27,761 bases of DNA from CAZIVO01 sp964542765 (GCA_964542765.1 CAZIVO010000038.1:1-27761), one strand, 5' to 3'. Shown: positions 8,046 through 16,607, numbered from the stretch's first letter. Notes: generated by a model not told the origin, from the letters alone. Numbers and translations are program-made.

Positions 8046-11015
8046 ATGAGCAACCGGAAAAACGCCGACAGCAAACCATCCGAACAAACTCGCCTGCGCA
8101 GCTTTCAGGAGTTGATGCAGCACCGTGTCCGGCGCGTCCTCCTCGTCTCGAGTCTCTATGATTCCTTCATCCTGTCCGAAGAAGGACATCTCCACGAAGC
8201 TCTGTTCAGCCGTTTCATCGACCTGAACATCAGCAACATTCCTGATCTGGTGCGGGTGCCCGATGGCGCGCAGGCATTACGAGCCGCGGAGTCCCGCGGC
8301 CCCTTCGACCTGATCATCGCCAGCGTCAACACCGGCGATATCGATCCGATCGAACTCACTCGCCGACTCCGGGAATCAGGCCGTTTCGTACCGGTCATCG
8401 TCTTGGCCTACTCCAGCCGGGAGCTTGCCGCTTTTGTCAACAACAACGACCTCAGCCTGCTCGAGCGCGTCTTCCTTTGGCAGGGTGACGTCGGCATCCT
8501 CCTGGCGATCATCAAGAACACCGAGGATCGCCGCAACATCCCATACGACACCGGCGTCAGGGGCATCCCGGCCATCATCGTCGTCGAGGACAACATCCGC
8601 TTTTACTCCTCTTTCCTCCCGGTCATTTACGGAGAGATCTTCAAGCACACCCACAACCTCCTCTCCGAAGATCTCAATCTATCCCAGAAGATGCTCCGCA
8701 TGCGGGCACGACCAAGAGTCCTGCTCTGCTCCAGCTACGAAGAAGCATGGGGGCATTTCACTCGCTACCGCGAGCACATCCTCGGGATCATCTCAGATTT
8801 CGAATTCCCTCGGAAAGGCCAGTTGGATCGTCGCGCCGGGCTCAAACTCACCGCCCGTGCTCGCCGCTCCAGACCTGACATTCGCATCGTCCTCCAGTCG
8901 AGTAACCAGGAGAACAAGCGCCTGGCCGATGAAGTCGGCGCATCATTTCTCCTGAAAGGGTCGCCGTTCCTTCTCCACCAGCTCCGCAACATCCTCATCG
9001 ACCGCTTTGGCTTCGGCGACTTCGTCTTCCGGCTTCCCGACCACACGGCCATCGATCAAGCTCACGACCTGAAGACCCTGGTCAAAAAGCTCAAGACCGT
9101 CCCACTGGAAAGCATCGGCTACCACGCCGAACGAAACCATTTTTCCAACTGGCTCAAAGCTCGCACCGAATTTGCTCTGGCCGAGAAACTCCTCCCCCAA
9201 GCAATCGGAAAATTCAAGAAACTCGATGATCTCCGCGACCATCTGCTGCGCATGATCAGCGAGCATCGCGAGCAGCGAAATCGGCTCGTCATCACCGACT
9301 TCGATCGCAACCGATTTGAACCTACCGTCAGCATCACAAGGATAGGAAGCGGTTCGCTCGGCGGGAAAGCCCGAGGGATCGCTTTCGTCAACCGGATCCT
9401 GCAAGCCACAGAGATCGAAAAGGTTTTCCCCGACATCGACATCGTCGTCCCTCCCTCGGTAGTTCTGGCAACCGGCGTGTTCGAGGATTTCCTCGAACAG
9501 AACGACCTCGGAGACTTCGCCATCGCATCGGAATCAGACCAGGAAATTCGCGAACGCTTCCTCTCCTCTCCACTCCCACGTGAAATCATCGAGGATCTCG
9601 AAGCATTCGTGCAGACCATCAAGTATCCGCTTGCTGTCCGCTCTTCCAGCCTCCTGGAAGACTCCTTCGCACAGCCTTTTGCCGGGGTCTACGAGACCTA
9701 CATGATCCCGAACAACGATGAAGATGACGCTACACGTTTAGGACAGCTCATCGACGCAGTCAAACTCGTCTACGCCTCGACCTTCTCCTTGCGTGCCAAG
9801 TCATACATGGACATGACCATCTATCGCCTCGAGGAAGAGCGTATGGCGGTCATCATCCAGCAAGTCGTTGGGACTCACCACGGCAACCGCTTCTATCCAG
9901 ACTTTGCCGGAGTTGCGCGCTCGTACAACTTCTATCCCCACCCACCCCACACGAGCGCGGACGGCGTTGTCGCCATGGGCTTGGGAATGGGGCGAACGGT
10001 CGTCGATGGATCACCCTGCCTTCGTTTCTGCCCAAAGTATCCACGCCACGCTATTGGTTTTTCTTCATCCGAAGATGCATTGAAAAACTCCCAGCGCCAA
10101 TTCTTTGCCATCGACATGGAACGCCCACCGGAAGGCGATAACTATGCCGAACTTGGCCTGTATGGACTCGATGACGCCGAGGGTGACGGGACCTTGACTC
10201 AGCTCGGATCAACTTATCTTCCCGATGACAACAGAGTCGTCGATGGCATCTCTCGAGATGGCATCCGCCTCGTGAGCTTCGCGCAAATCCTCAAGCACGA
10301 CACCTTTCCGCTGGCGAAGATCCTGGATCACCTTCTTGATCGGGGAGCACGTGGGACCGCAACGCCGGTCGAGATCGAGTTCGCCGCCACGCTCCCAACC
10401 ACTCGGGATGCAAAGCCCCAGTTTGGCTTCCTGCAACTGCGCCCGCTGGCCCTATCCATGGAAAGCGAAGAGGTCTCGATTGGCGATATCAAACAATCCG
10501 ATCTGATCTGCCGCAGCACGACGATTCTTGGAAATGGTCGGTTTGCCGATATTTGCGACATCATCGTCGTCGATTTTCACCGATTCGAACGCTCAAAAAG
10601 CACGGAGATCGCCAAGATCGTCGGCAGCTTCAACGCCCAGTTGAAGCAACAAACCCGCCCATATCTCTTGATCGGCGTCGGACGCTGGGGATCGAATGAT
10701 CCCAACCTCGGCATCCCCGTCAGCTGGAGCCAGATCTCCGGCGCACAGATCATCGTCGAATCGGGTTTCCGGGATCTGAAGGTTGCCCCATCGCAGGGCA
10801 CACACTTCTTCCAGAACCTGACCACCAGCAATGTCGGCTACTTCACAGTTAATCCGGAATCCGGCGAGGGCTACGTCGATTGGGAATGGCTCGCCAACAT
10901 CAAGGCCACCGGGGAATCCGATTGTGTTCGCCATCTGCAACTCCGCAAGCCCATGACCGTCAAGATGGACGGCCGTTCCGGCGAAGGAGTCATCATCAAG
11001 CCTTCAGCAAAATGA
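8046..11015 (+). CDS. Two receiver-like domains fused to a PPDK/PEP-synthase-type ATP-binding domain
   Basis: The protein has 989 residues. Residues about 28-160 look like a degenerate receiver: the acidic pair is replaced by SS (35-36), the phospho-acceptor position by S93, and the conserved Lys is missing. Residues about 174-315 form a second receiver that keeps the key residues: E181-D182, D251 in ISDFEFP, S285/S286 and K304 in LLKGS. About 70 residues separate the acidic pair from D251, more than usual. Residues about 430-800 match PPDK_N: SGSLGGKARG (435-444), VRSSSLLEDSF (531-541), FAGVYETY (545-552), and EIEFA...FLQLRPL (776-801). The last 190 residues do not match the phosphohistidine swivel or PEP-binding TIM barrel, so a full PEP-synthase reaction is unlikely. 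It may be a regulatory phosphotransferase or a modifier of a partner. A shorter start at 8115 has AGGAG only 3 nt upstream. Confidence 0.8.
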   Translation: MSNRKNADSKPSEQTRLRSFQELMQHRVRRVLLVSSLYDSFILSEEGHLHEALFSRFIDLNISNIPDLVRVPDGAQALRAAESRGPFDLIIASVNTGDIDPIELTRRLRESGRFVPVIVLAYSSRELAAFVNNNDLSLLERVFLWQGDVGILLAIIKNTEDRRNIPYDTGVRGIPAIIVVEDNIRFYSSFLPVIYGEIFKHTHNLLSEDLNLSQKMLRMRARPRVLLCSSYEEAWGHFTRYREHILGIISDFEFPRKGQLDRRAGLKLTARARRSRPDIRIVLQSSNQENKRLADEVGASFLLKGSPFLLHQLRNILIDRFGFGDFVFRLPDHTAIDQAHDLKTLVKKLKTVPLESIGYHAERNHFSNWLKARTEFALAEKLLPQAIGKFKKLDDLRDHLLRMISEHREQRNRLVITDFDRNRFEPTVSITRIGSGSLGGKARGIAFVNRILQATEIEKVFPDIDIVVPPSVVLATGVFEDFLEQNDLGDFAIASESDQEIRERFLSSPLPREIIEDLEAFVQTIKYPLAVRSSSLLEDSFAQPFAGVYETYMIPNNDEDDATRLGQLIDAVKLVYASTFSLRAKSYMDMTIYRLEEERMAVIIQQVVGTHHGNRFYPDFAGVARSYNFYPHPPHTSADGVVAMGLGMGRTVVDGSPCLRFCPKYPRHAIGFSSSEDALKNSQRQFFAIDMERPPEGDNYAELGLYGLDDAEGDGTLTQLGSTYLPDDNRVVDGISRDGIRLVSFAQILKHDTFPLAKILDHLLDRGARGTATPVEIEFAATLPTTRDAKPQFGFLQLRPLALSMESEEVSIGDIKQSDLICRSTTILGNGRFADICDIIVVDFHRFERSKSTEIAKIVGSFNAQLKQQTRPYLLIGVGRWGSNDPNLGIPVSWSQISGAQIIVESGFRDLKVAPSQGTHFFQNLTTSNVGYFTVNPESGEGYVDWEWLANIKATGESDCVRHLQLRKPMTVKMDGRSGEGVIIKPSAK

Positions 11016-11033
11016 TCGGAGCTTGCAGCGACT

Positions 11034-13013
11034 TCAGCGCTTGCCGGTAATCACCGGCAATGGCGGCGCCGAAATTTTCAAGAACAGCACCGAAAAGCAG
11101 GTGCCTGTCAGATCCCCCTGAAACAGTCCCCTGGACACCCGAGCGGGACCGCGCCGGAAACCGCCCGCGCTGCCGCCATCGAGCAATCCAAGCAGCATGC
11201 TAGCCCCTTCGAAATACCAGTCGCGATTCCCGAGCAGAGCCACTCGGTTGAGTTCGCAAGCACGCTCGAGGCCATAGATGTAGTAGTGGTAGTGTCGGCC
11301 GTTGGGATTGTCGCGCACACTGAAGTTGTGGAGCATCCAGGCAAAACCAGTCTCCTTGGATTTAGAGATCTGACCCAGGACCGTGCCGCCCTTCTTGAGG
11401 CTGCGCAGCACCGCATCGCAGATGCTCACACCGGTCAGCCCGGCCGTGGTCATGCTCCCGGTCAACGGCGTGCTCGGCGCAAAACCACCACGCCGACCAC
11501 CGCCCGTCGAACCTCTGACCTTGTATGGCCAGCCCGAGCCCGTGATCTTGCGCCCACGCACAACCGTTCGTCGGCTACCCTGCGCAGCAGCACCCTCGCG
11601 CAACTGCGCATATTGCTGATGACTTACCAGGCGCAGCACCGGCGCGGCCGCCTTGTCGCTCTTTTGATCGGTCAACCAGTGCTTGGCATTGGCAAACCAG
11701 ACGGTCGGCGAAATCGGCACACCACACAGATAGGCCGAGTAGAGACCAAGTAAGGCATACTGCGTATTGGAGTTGTCGTATGCAGCATTGGGCGTGTAGT
11801 GAAAACGCAGCACGTAAGCAGTGTTGCCCGCGCTGCTATCCACATTCTTGAGCAGTGTTGTCGTCCACTCCTGCATCAAATCGAGATCCGCTTGCGGAAC
11901 AACACGCTTGGCCGGCTCGACGATTCGACCTTCGAGCAAGGCCGTGCGCTCGTCCACCGGCGCATACAAGGCTTCCATCGCCATCAGAGCCAGGGACAAG
12001 GAGTAGGTGTCGACCAATTTGCGCTTGCGCAGATCCGCGAACCCATCCACCAGAACCTCGTCATCGCGATCGACATCAGCCTTGACCAGCGTCAGCAGGC
12101 ACAGTGCCAGCAAACCGCTGTCGTAGGTTCTCGTGGCACTGTCAGGATCACGGAAGAGCTGGCCGCCGGCAGCCGATCGGACCGCAGCCTTGATGAAATC
12201 CGAACCCGTGCGGATCGCATCGGCCACCTCAGCATTGAAGCCGGGGTACCGGTTCACCTTGACCCCTCGCAAATTCCATGTCTGAGAAAAGACAGAGTCC
12301 GAAGTGGCTCCAGCGGCACCGCCAACAGCACCGCGCCCTCCTGGACCGCGCCCTCCTGGCCTGCGCCCTCCTGGACCACGCCCACCTGGACCACGCCCAC
12401 CTGCTCCACCTGCGCGAGCAGCTTGCGCGGCAGCCACCACAACATGGGCCTTCAACTCGCTTTCGAACCAGGTCACCAAGCCCCTCTCCCCGTCCACTTT
12501 GCGGCGGACCACGATGGTGCCCTTGATCGGTGTGAGCTCTTCCCGTCCAAATCCTCCGCGCCCGGCTGCCCCACCCTTGGCCTCTACAGGTTCGATCGCT
12601 GCTTCAATGGTTTGAACCCCTTCGCCATCGGCCTTCCCGGTCTTGCCGGTGAGCTGCAAGGCACCAACTCCCGAGATGTTCGGAAAGTCCATGGTGAACT
12701 TGCCGCCACGAGCCGTCTGACGCAGATCGAAGGCGAGAGCCATATCCAGTTCCCGCAGCACTGCCGCCGGTCGACGCACGAACTGCTTCTTTGGGTCCAG
12801 TTCGCCCTCGAGGAGGACAGCCGGCATGACCGGTTCGGATCTACCCATGACGGATGATGTCACCGGCAAGCTACCCGTGCTGGTCCGGTCATAGAAAACC
12901 ACACCCCTCTCGGGGATCTTCCACACCACCTTCTGGGCCATGGCAAACGGCTGACAAAAGATCAGCGCCAAAGAGAGTGCGATGGGAGCTCTGCTGGGAT
13001 GTAACACGGTCAT
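11034..13013 (-). CDS. Secreted prenyltransferase/squalene-cyclase-like alpha-alpha toroid protein
   Basis: From the ATG at 13013 (659 residues) it starts with a signal peptide ending in AMA before QKVVW. An in-frame ATG at 13064 would put 17 polar residues before it and is less likely. The N-terminal third is beta-rich. The C-terminal half has the repeated helical motifs of toroid proteins: DNSNTQYALLGLYSA, SMTTAGLTGVSICDAVL, and YYIYGLERACELNRVALLGNRDWYFEGASMLLG, then TCFSVLFLK near the end. This layout is frequent in planctomycete proteins called prenyltransferase/squalene oxidase repeat-containing. I see no DXDD or DDXXD cyclase or prenyl-diphosphate motif, and a secreted protein is unlikely to make terpenes. 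A binding or polysaccharide/peptide-processing role fits better. Residues about 202-228 are a Gly/Arg/Pro low-complexity run. It is divergent from the S9 peptidase. Confidence 0.75.
   Translation of the reverse strand: MTVLHPSRAPIALSLALIFCQPFAMAQKVVWKIPERGVVFYDRTSTGSLPVTSSVMGRSEPVMPAVLLEGELDPKKQFVRRPAAVLRELDMALAFDLRQTARGGKFTMDFPNISGVGALQLTGKTGKADGEGVQTIEAAIEPVEAKGGAAGRGGFGREELTPIKGTIVVRRKVDGERGLVTWFESELKAHVVVAAAQAARAGGAGGRGPGGRGPGGRRPGGRGPGGRGAVGGAAGATSDSVFSQTWNLRGVKVNRYPGFNAEVADAIRTGSDFIKAAVRSAAGGQLFRDPDSATRTYDSGLLALCLLTLVKADVDRDDEVLVDGFADLRKRKLVDTYSLSLALMAMEALYAPVDERTALLEGRIVEPAKRVVPQADLDLMQEWTTTLLKNVDSSAGNTAYVLRFHYTPNAAYDNSNTQYALLGLYSAYLCGVPISPTVWFANAKHWLTDQKSDKAAAPVLRLVSHQQYAQLREGAAAQGSRRTVVRGRKITGSGWPYKVRGSTGGGRRGGFAPSTPLTGSMTTAGLTGVSICDAVLRSLKKGGTVLGQISKSKETGFAWMLHNFSVRDNPNGRHYHYYIYGLERACELNRVALLGNRDWYFEGASMLLGLLDGGSAGGFRRGPARVSRGLFQGDLTGTCFSVLFLKISAPPLPVITGKR
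11041..11060. terminator. Hairpin overlapping the 3' end of the toroid gene
   Basis: TTGCCGGT and ACCGGCA A (8-bp perfect arms) flank the 4-base loop AATC. The structure lies inside the last codons of the minus-strand gene and 26 bp beyond the stop of the converging plus-strand gene. The gap between the two stops is only 18 bp, so this is the likely site where both transcripts end. No T tract follows on either strand. Confidence 0.5.
12331..12410 (-). repeat. 15-bp tandem repeat coding a Gly/Arg/Pro run
   Basis: About five imperfect copies of a 15-bp unit (GGACCGCGCCCTCCT on the plus strand) encode repeated G-P-G-G-R pentads in the toroid protein. Two variant forms (CCCTCCT and CCCACCT) sit in blocks, as expected from slippage or unequal exchange. 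Confidence 0.7.
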
Positions 13014-13259
13014 GTTCTCAAACTGCGAGCATCTCCTAGAACGGCAAGGCTGGCTCGCGTCCACACACCAACCATGGGATATCGAACGCTAAAGCCCTGC
13101 CTCAGATACACGGACAAGAGCCTTATCTTCCCCATGCGCAGGTTCAACGCAAGCCTCACGCCCTGCGCGTCGCTCCGGCACATGAAGCCCCATCAGCGAG
13201 ATCGGCGGCCGAGATATCGAGCAGACAGATCGAGAGCCCGATCATTGGAACATAAGAGA

Positions 13260-13289
13260 CTGACGGCGCAGCCACCCTTGCCGTATAAC
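13260..13289 (+). promoter_or_regulatory. Sigma70-like promoter for the S9 peptidase gene
   Basis: CTGACG (13260-13265) and TATAAC (13284-13289) are spaced by 18 bp. The predicted transcript would start near 13296 and leave a leader of about 57 nt before the ATG at 13353. Confidence 0.4.
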
Positions 13290-13341
13290 AACCATCGCCG
13301 ATTCTGGGGAAGGAATCGCCTCCTCGAATTCCACTTTTCAC

Positions 13342-13346
13342 AAGGA
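13342..13346 (+). promoter_or_regulatory. Shine-Dalgarno site for the S9 peptidase
   Basis: AAGGA lies 6 nt before the ATG at 13353, which is directly followed by a signal peptide. It selects this start over a 93-codon longer open frame. Confidence 0.6.
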
Positions 13347-13352
13347 TTCACG

Positions 13353-16300
13353 ATGCATCGCGCCATTCGTCCCTCCGTCCGTCAAACCATCCTTTGCCTC
13401 GCCATCCTCTACCCACTCACCGCAGTGGCGATCGGACAGGCCCCGACCGAAACCAATCGGGCGAACTACAAGCTTGCCGAAAAGTATTCCTCGGACTTCC
13501 TGCGCCAATTTGCCTACAGCACTTCGATCCGCCCGACATGGATCGGCAAGAGTGATCGCTTTTGGTACAGCTATCGCACCAGCGAAGGGACGCGCTACTG
13601 GATCGTCGATCCAAAGGCGAAAACGAAGCTACCGCTCTTCGACCACTCAGCGCTCGCAGCAAGCCTCTCCGACGAACTCCACAAGGCACAGAACGCAGAC
13701 CGTCTCGAACTCTCAGGGCTATCGATCGATGATGACGGTTCCAAACTGAAGTTCTCCACTGGCAATCGAACATTCGAGTACGTCCTGACCACCGCAACCC
13801 TCACGAACAAGGGGCCGGCCTCTCGTAGCAGCCGCGGGCGATCCTCGAGTCCATCTTCCACGAGTCGTGAAGATTACATACGACGCATGGAGGAATACCG
13901 TCGCGAGAAACAAAAGCGTGATGACGAGGAGCAAAAGCGCGACGACGAAGAACAAAAGATCGATGACAAGGAACAAAAAAATGATGGCGGGGAGAAAAAG
14001 AGCGATGACAAGTCCTCCAGTCGTAGCACGAGTTCCCGTGGACGCAGCTCCGACTACCGCTCCTTCGCGCCTGATCGCAAGGCCTTCACCTATGTCCAAG
14101 GGCACAACCTTTTTTATGTCCCCGTGCGAGAAGTTCCGGCGAAAAAACCAACCGGCTCACCCCAGGCGAAGGGGGCGGTGATCAGCAAGGTCGACGAGGT
14201 TGCAGCCAAGGAGGCCTCAGCAAGATCTGATGGCAAGAACGCTGGCGCCAAGACTGTCGAGGACAAGAAAGCCCGAACAACCGGCGCCAAGACTGTCGAG
14301 GACAAGAAAGTCAAAACGACCGGCGCCAAGACTGTCGAGGACAAGAAAGCCAAGACGACCGGCGCCAAGACTGTCGAGGACAAGAAAGCCAAGACGACCG
14401 GCGCCAAGACTGTCGAGGACAAGAAAGCCAAGACGACCGGCACCAAGACTGCCGAGGACAAGAAAGCCAAGAGCGAGGCCTCCGCGGAGACAAAGGTACC
14501 AACCGGAGACAAGCCCACCAGCCGTTCCCGGCGCCCCTCGACCCGCTATATCGAAGGCGCGCACATTCAGTTGACTTCCAACGGCGCCGAAGGGTACGGC
14601 TTCAGCTCCAGCCGCTCCAGCCGCTCCAGTCGCTACAGCCGAAGCCGCAGCACCAGCCAGCGCAGTGGCAGCGAAGGCAGCAACAGCACACCGAGCGATC
14701 GCCGCACATCGGCACGCGTTTCCTGGTCCAAGGACTCGAGCGCCTTCTATGTTTCACGTTCCGACTCTCGAGATCTCAAAGACCTCTTCCTGGTCAACTC
14801 CATCGCCGAACCCCGCCCGACCCTGCGAAGCTACAAGTACACCATGCCTGGCGAGGAGGGTATCCGGCGTTCCGAGCTGCACTACTTCACGAAAGAATCC
14901 AAGAAGCTCACGAGAGTCACGCCCAAATGGAAGGACGAGAGTTATTCGAGCACCTCCTGGTTCGAAGATTCCAGTGTGATGCGCTTCATTCGTCGCGATC
15001 GAGTTCGGCGCAATGCCGAACTCTGTGCTCTCGACACGAGAACCGGGAAAGTCGAAGTCCTGATCAGCGAGGCGATCGAAGATGCCAACCTCTCGCTCCA
15101 GAGCGCACGGCACCTCAAAAAACGCAAGGAGTTCATCTGGTGGTCCGAGCGCAGCGGTTGGGGCCACTACTACCTCTATGATAGTGATGGCAAGCTCAAG
15201 AACCCGATCACGCGGGGGCTCTTCCGCGCCAGCAGCATCATCGCCGTGGATGAGGAGAAGGGCATCATGTGGTTCCGCGGCAATGGCCGCGAGAAGGGTG
15301 AAAACATCTATTACGAGCACCTCTACCGCGTCTACCTGGACGGCACCGGACTCACCCTCCTCGATCCAGGAAATGCAACTCACCGCTCAACCACATCTCC
15401 CACCCGAGCCTTCCTCGTCGACAACTCTTCGAGAATCGACATGACTCCCAAGAGTGTGCTACGTGACAACACCGGCAAAAAGATCATGAACCTCGAGGAA
15501 GCCGATCTCTCCAAGCTCCGCGAAATCGGCTGGAAAATTCCCGAGACCTTCATGGTGAAAGCAGCCGACGGGACAACCAATCTCTACGGCAATATGTGGA
15601 AGCCCTTCGACTTCGATCCGAACAAGAAGTATCCGATCATCGCCAGCGTCTACCCCGGCCCGCAGATGGAAGGTGTCTCCCACAGCTTCTCGTCATCAAG
15701 CAGCCAGCAGCAACTCGCGCAACTCGGCTTCATCGTTGTCCAGGTAGGCCACCGTGGCGGCACACCCAAACGCTCGAAGTCCTACCACGCCCACAGCTAC
15801 GGAAATCTCCGCGACTACGGGCTCGCCGACAAGAAAACAGCTCTCGAACAACTTGCAGCTCGGCACGCCTACATCGATATCGACCGCGTTGGCATCTACG
15901 GGCACTCGGGCGGTGGCTTCATGAGTGCTGCAGCGGTACTGAAAGAACCCTACAACGACTTCTTCAGGGTCGCCGTAGCCTCGTCGGGCAACCACGACAA
16001 CAACATCTACAACTCTTCCTGGGGCGAGCGCTACCACGGCATGAAGGAAGTAGCCGTGGAGGAAAAGTCCACTCAAGGCGATGAGTCCAAGCGCAGCAGC
16101 AGCCAGAGCGATCAAACCCAGGGCAAGGAGAAATCGAGCAAGACGAACAGTCAGGCGGAGAAGAGCAAGAAAGTCGATGGTGAAAAAGACAAGAGCACCA
16201 CGGCCAAAAAGACCAAGGAAACAAAGTTCGAGATCACCGTGCCAACCAATGCCGAGCTTGCGGAAAACCTCAAGGGCCACCTCCTCCTCGTGCATGGCGA

Positions 16301-16526
16301 ACTGGACACCAACGTGCATCCTGCAAACACCATGCGTCTGGCCGATGCCCTGCTGAAAGCCAACAAGCGTTTCGACATGCTGATCCTCCCTGGCACAGGC
16401 CATGGCTACGGCAAGTATCGCAACTACTTCACCCACCGCATGTGGGAGCACTTCACCGAGCATCTTCTCGGCGACACGCAACCTGGCGCAGACATCCTCG
16501 AAAAATCCAGGTTCAAGAACCGCTGA
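13353..16526 (+). CDS. Secreted S9 family (DPP-IV/prolyl oligopeptidase-like) serine peptidase with repeat inserts
   Basis: From the ATG at 13353 the protein has 1057 residues, well above the roughly 700-850 usual for bacterial S9B-type enzymes. It starts with a signal peptide (ILCLAILYPLTAVAIGQA). The N-terminal half corresponds to the DPP-IV beta-propeller. The C-terminal alpha/beta hydrolase domain has the triad S852 in YGHSGGGF, D985 in HGELDTNVHP and H1017 in GTGHGYG. The extra length is low complexity: a charged coiled-coil-like KRDDEEQ stretch (about 180-225), six 13-residue repeats (about 298-374), an Arg/Ser run (about 417-445), and a Lys/Ser/Glu-rich insert (about 900-960) between the catalytic Ser and Asp. 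It should cleave peptides, probably dipeptides from N-termini, outside the cytoplasm. The catalytic core looks intact, and the inserts presumably form surface loops. Confidence 0.9.
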   Translation: MHRAIRPSVRQTILCLAILYPLTAVAIGQAPTETNRANYKLAEKYSSDFLRQFAYSTSIRPTWIGKSDRFWYSYRTSEGTRYWIVDPKAKTKLPLFDHSALAASLSDELHKAQNADRLELSGLSIDDDGSKLKFSTGNRTFEYVLTTATLTNKGPASRSSRGRSSSPSSTSREDYIRRMEEYRREKQKRDDEEQKRDDEEQKIDDKEQKNDGGEKKSDDKSSSRSTSSRGRSSDYRSFAPDRKAFTYVQGHNLFYVPVREVPAKKPTGSPQAKGAVISKVDEVAAKEASARSDGKNAGAKTVEDKKARTTGAKTVEDKKVKTTGAKTVEDKKAKTTGAKTVEDKKAKTTGAKTVEDKKAKTTGTKTAEDKKAKSEASAETKVPTGDKPTSRSRRPSTRYIEGAHIQLTSNGAEGYGFSSSRSSRSSRYSRSRSTSQRSGSEGSNSTPSDRRTSARVSWSKDSSAFYVSRSDSRDLKDLFLVNSIAEPRPTLRSYKYTMPGEEGIRRSELHYFTKESKKLTRVTPKWKDESYSSTSWFEDSSVMRFIRRDRVRRNAELCALDTRTGKVEVLISEAIEDANLSLQSARHLKKRKEFIWWSERSGWGHYYLYDSDGKLKNPITRGLFRASSIIAVDEEKGIMWFRGNGREKGENIYYEHLYRVYLDGTGLTLLDPGNATHRSTTSPTRAFLVDNSSRIDMTPKSVLRDNTGKKIMNLEEADLSKLREIGWKIPETFMVKAADGTTNLYGNMWKPFDFDPNKKYPIIASVYPGPQMEGVSHSFSSSSSQQQLAQLGFIVVQVGHRGGTPKRSKSYHAHSYGNLRDYGLADKKTALEQLAARHAYIDIDRVGIYGHSGGGFMSAAAVLKEPYNDFFRVAVASSGNHDNNIYNSSWGERYHGMKEVAVEEKSTQGDESKRSSSQSDQTQGKEKSSKTNSQAEKSKKVDGEKDKSTTAKKTKETKFEITVPTNAELAENLKGHLLLVHGELDTNVHPANTMRLADALLKANKRFDMLILPGTGHGYGKYRNYFTHRMWEHFTEHLLGDTQPGADILEKSRFKNR
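14244..14471 (+). repeat. 39-bp in-frame tandem repeat, six copies
   Basis: Units start at 14244, 14283, 14322, 14361, 14400 and 14439, and encode GAKTVEDKKAKTT with small changes. Copies 3-5 appear identical in DNA, while copies 1, 2 and 6 carry substitutions, which suggests recent expansion from the middle. The unit is a multiple of three, so copy-number change keeps the frame. Confidence 0.93.
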
Positions 16527-16607
16527 GAACGGCGAGCCGCACCAGAATCTGTCCGATCCGGTCAGTGAATCATGAACTCACACAGGTTCCACCCCGCAGC
16601 CGGGTGA

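Larger units (their letters stand above)
13014..13352. promoter_or_regulatory. Divergent intergenic region, toroid gene / S9 peptidase
   Basis: This 339-bp stretch separates two divergent genes. Its plus strand is open in the S9 frame, but the translation is Arg-rich and lacks any family feature, so I treat it as noncoding. The right part holds a promoter-like pair for the S9 gene (13260-13289). I see no clear promoter for the toroid gene. Confidence 0.45.

Noticed and set aside
8046..11015. Full phosphoenolpyruvate synthase or pyruvate phosphate dikinase
   Set aside because: Only the ATP-binding part is recognisable. The swivel His motif and PEP-binding barrel are not visible.
11799..12857. 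Long plus-strand open frame (352 codons) opposite the toroid gene
   Set aside because: It is the antisense of a well-supported gene. The translation is Gln/Arg/His-rich without domain features, as expected for reverse frames in GC-rich DNA.
11034..13013. Terpene cyclase or squalene-hopene cyclase
   Set aside because: The toroid-like repeats are present, but the protein has a signal peptide and no DXDD or DDXXD motif was seen.
13074..13352. N-terminal extension of the S9 peptidase frame
   Set aside because: The extension is Arg-rich, precedes a clear signal peptide, and the AAGGA site and promoter-like pair fit the ATG at 13353.
14244..14471. 39-bp repeats as a possible CRISPR array
   Set aside because: The units are contiguous with no spacers, stay in frame, and encode a peptide repeat inside a peptidase gene.
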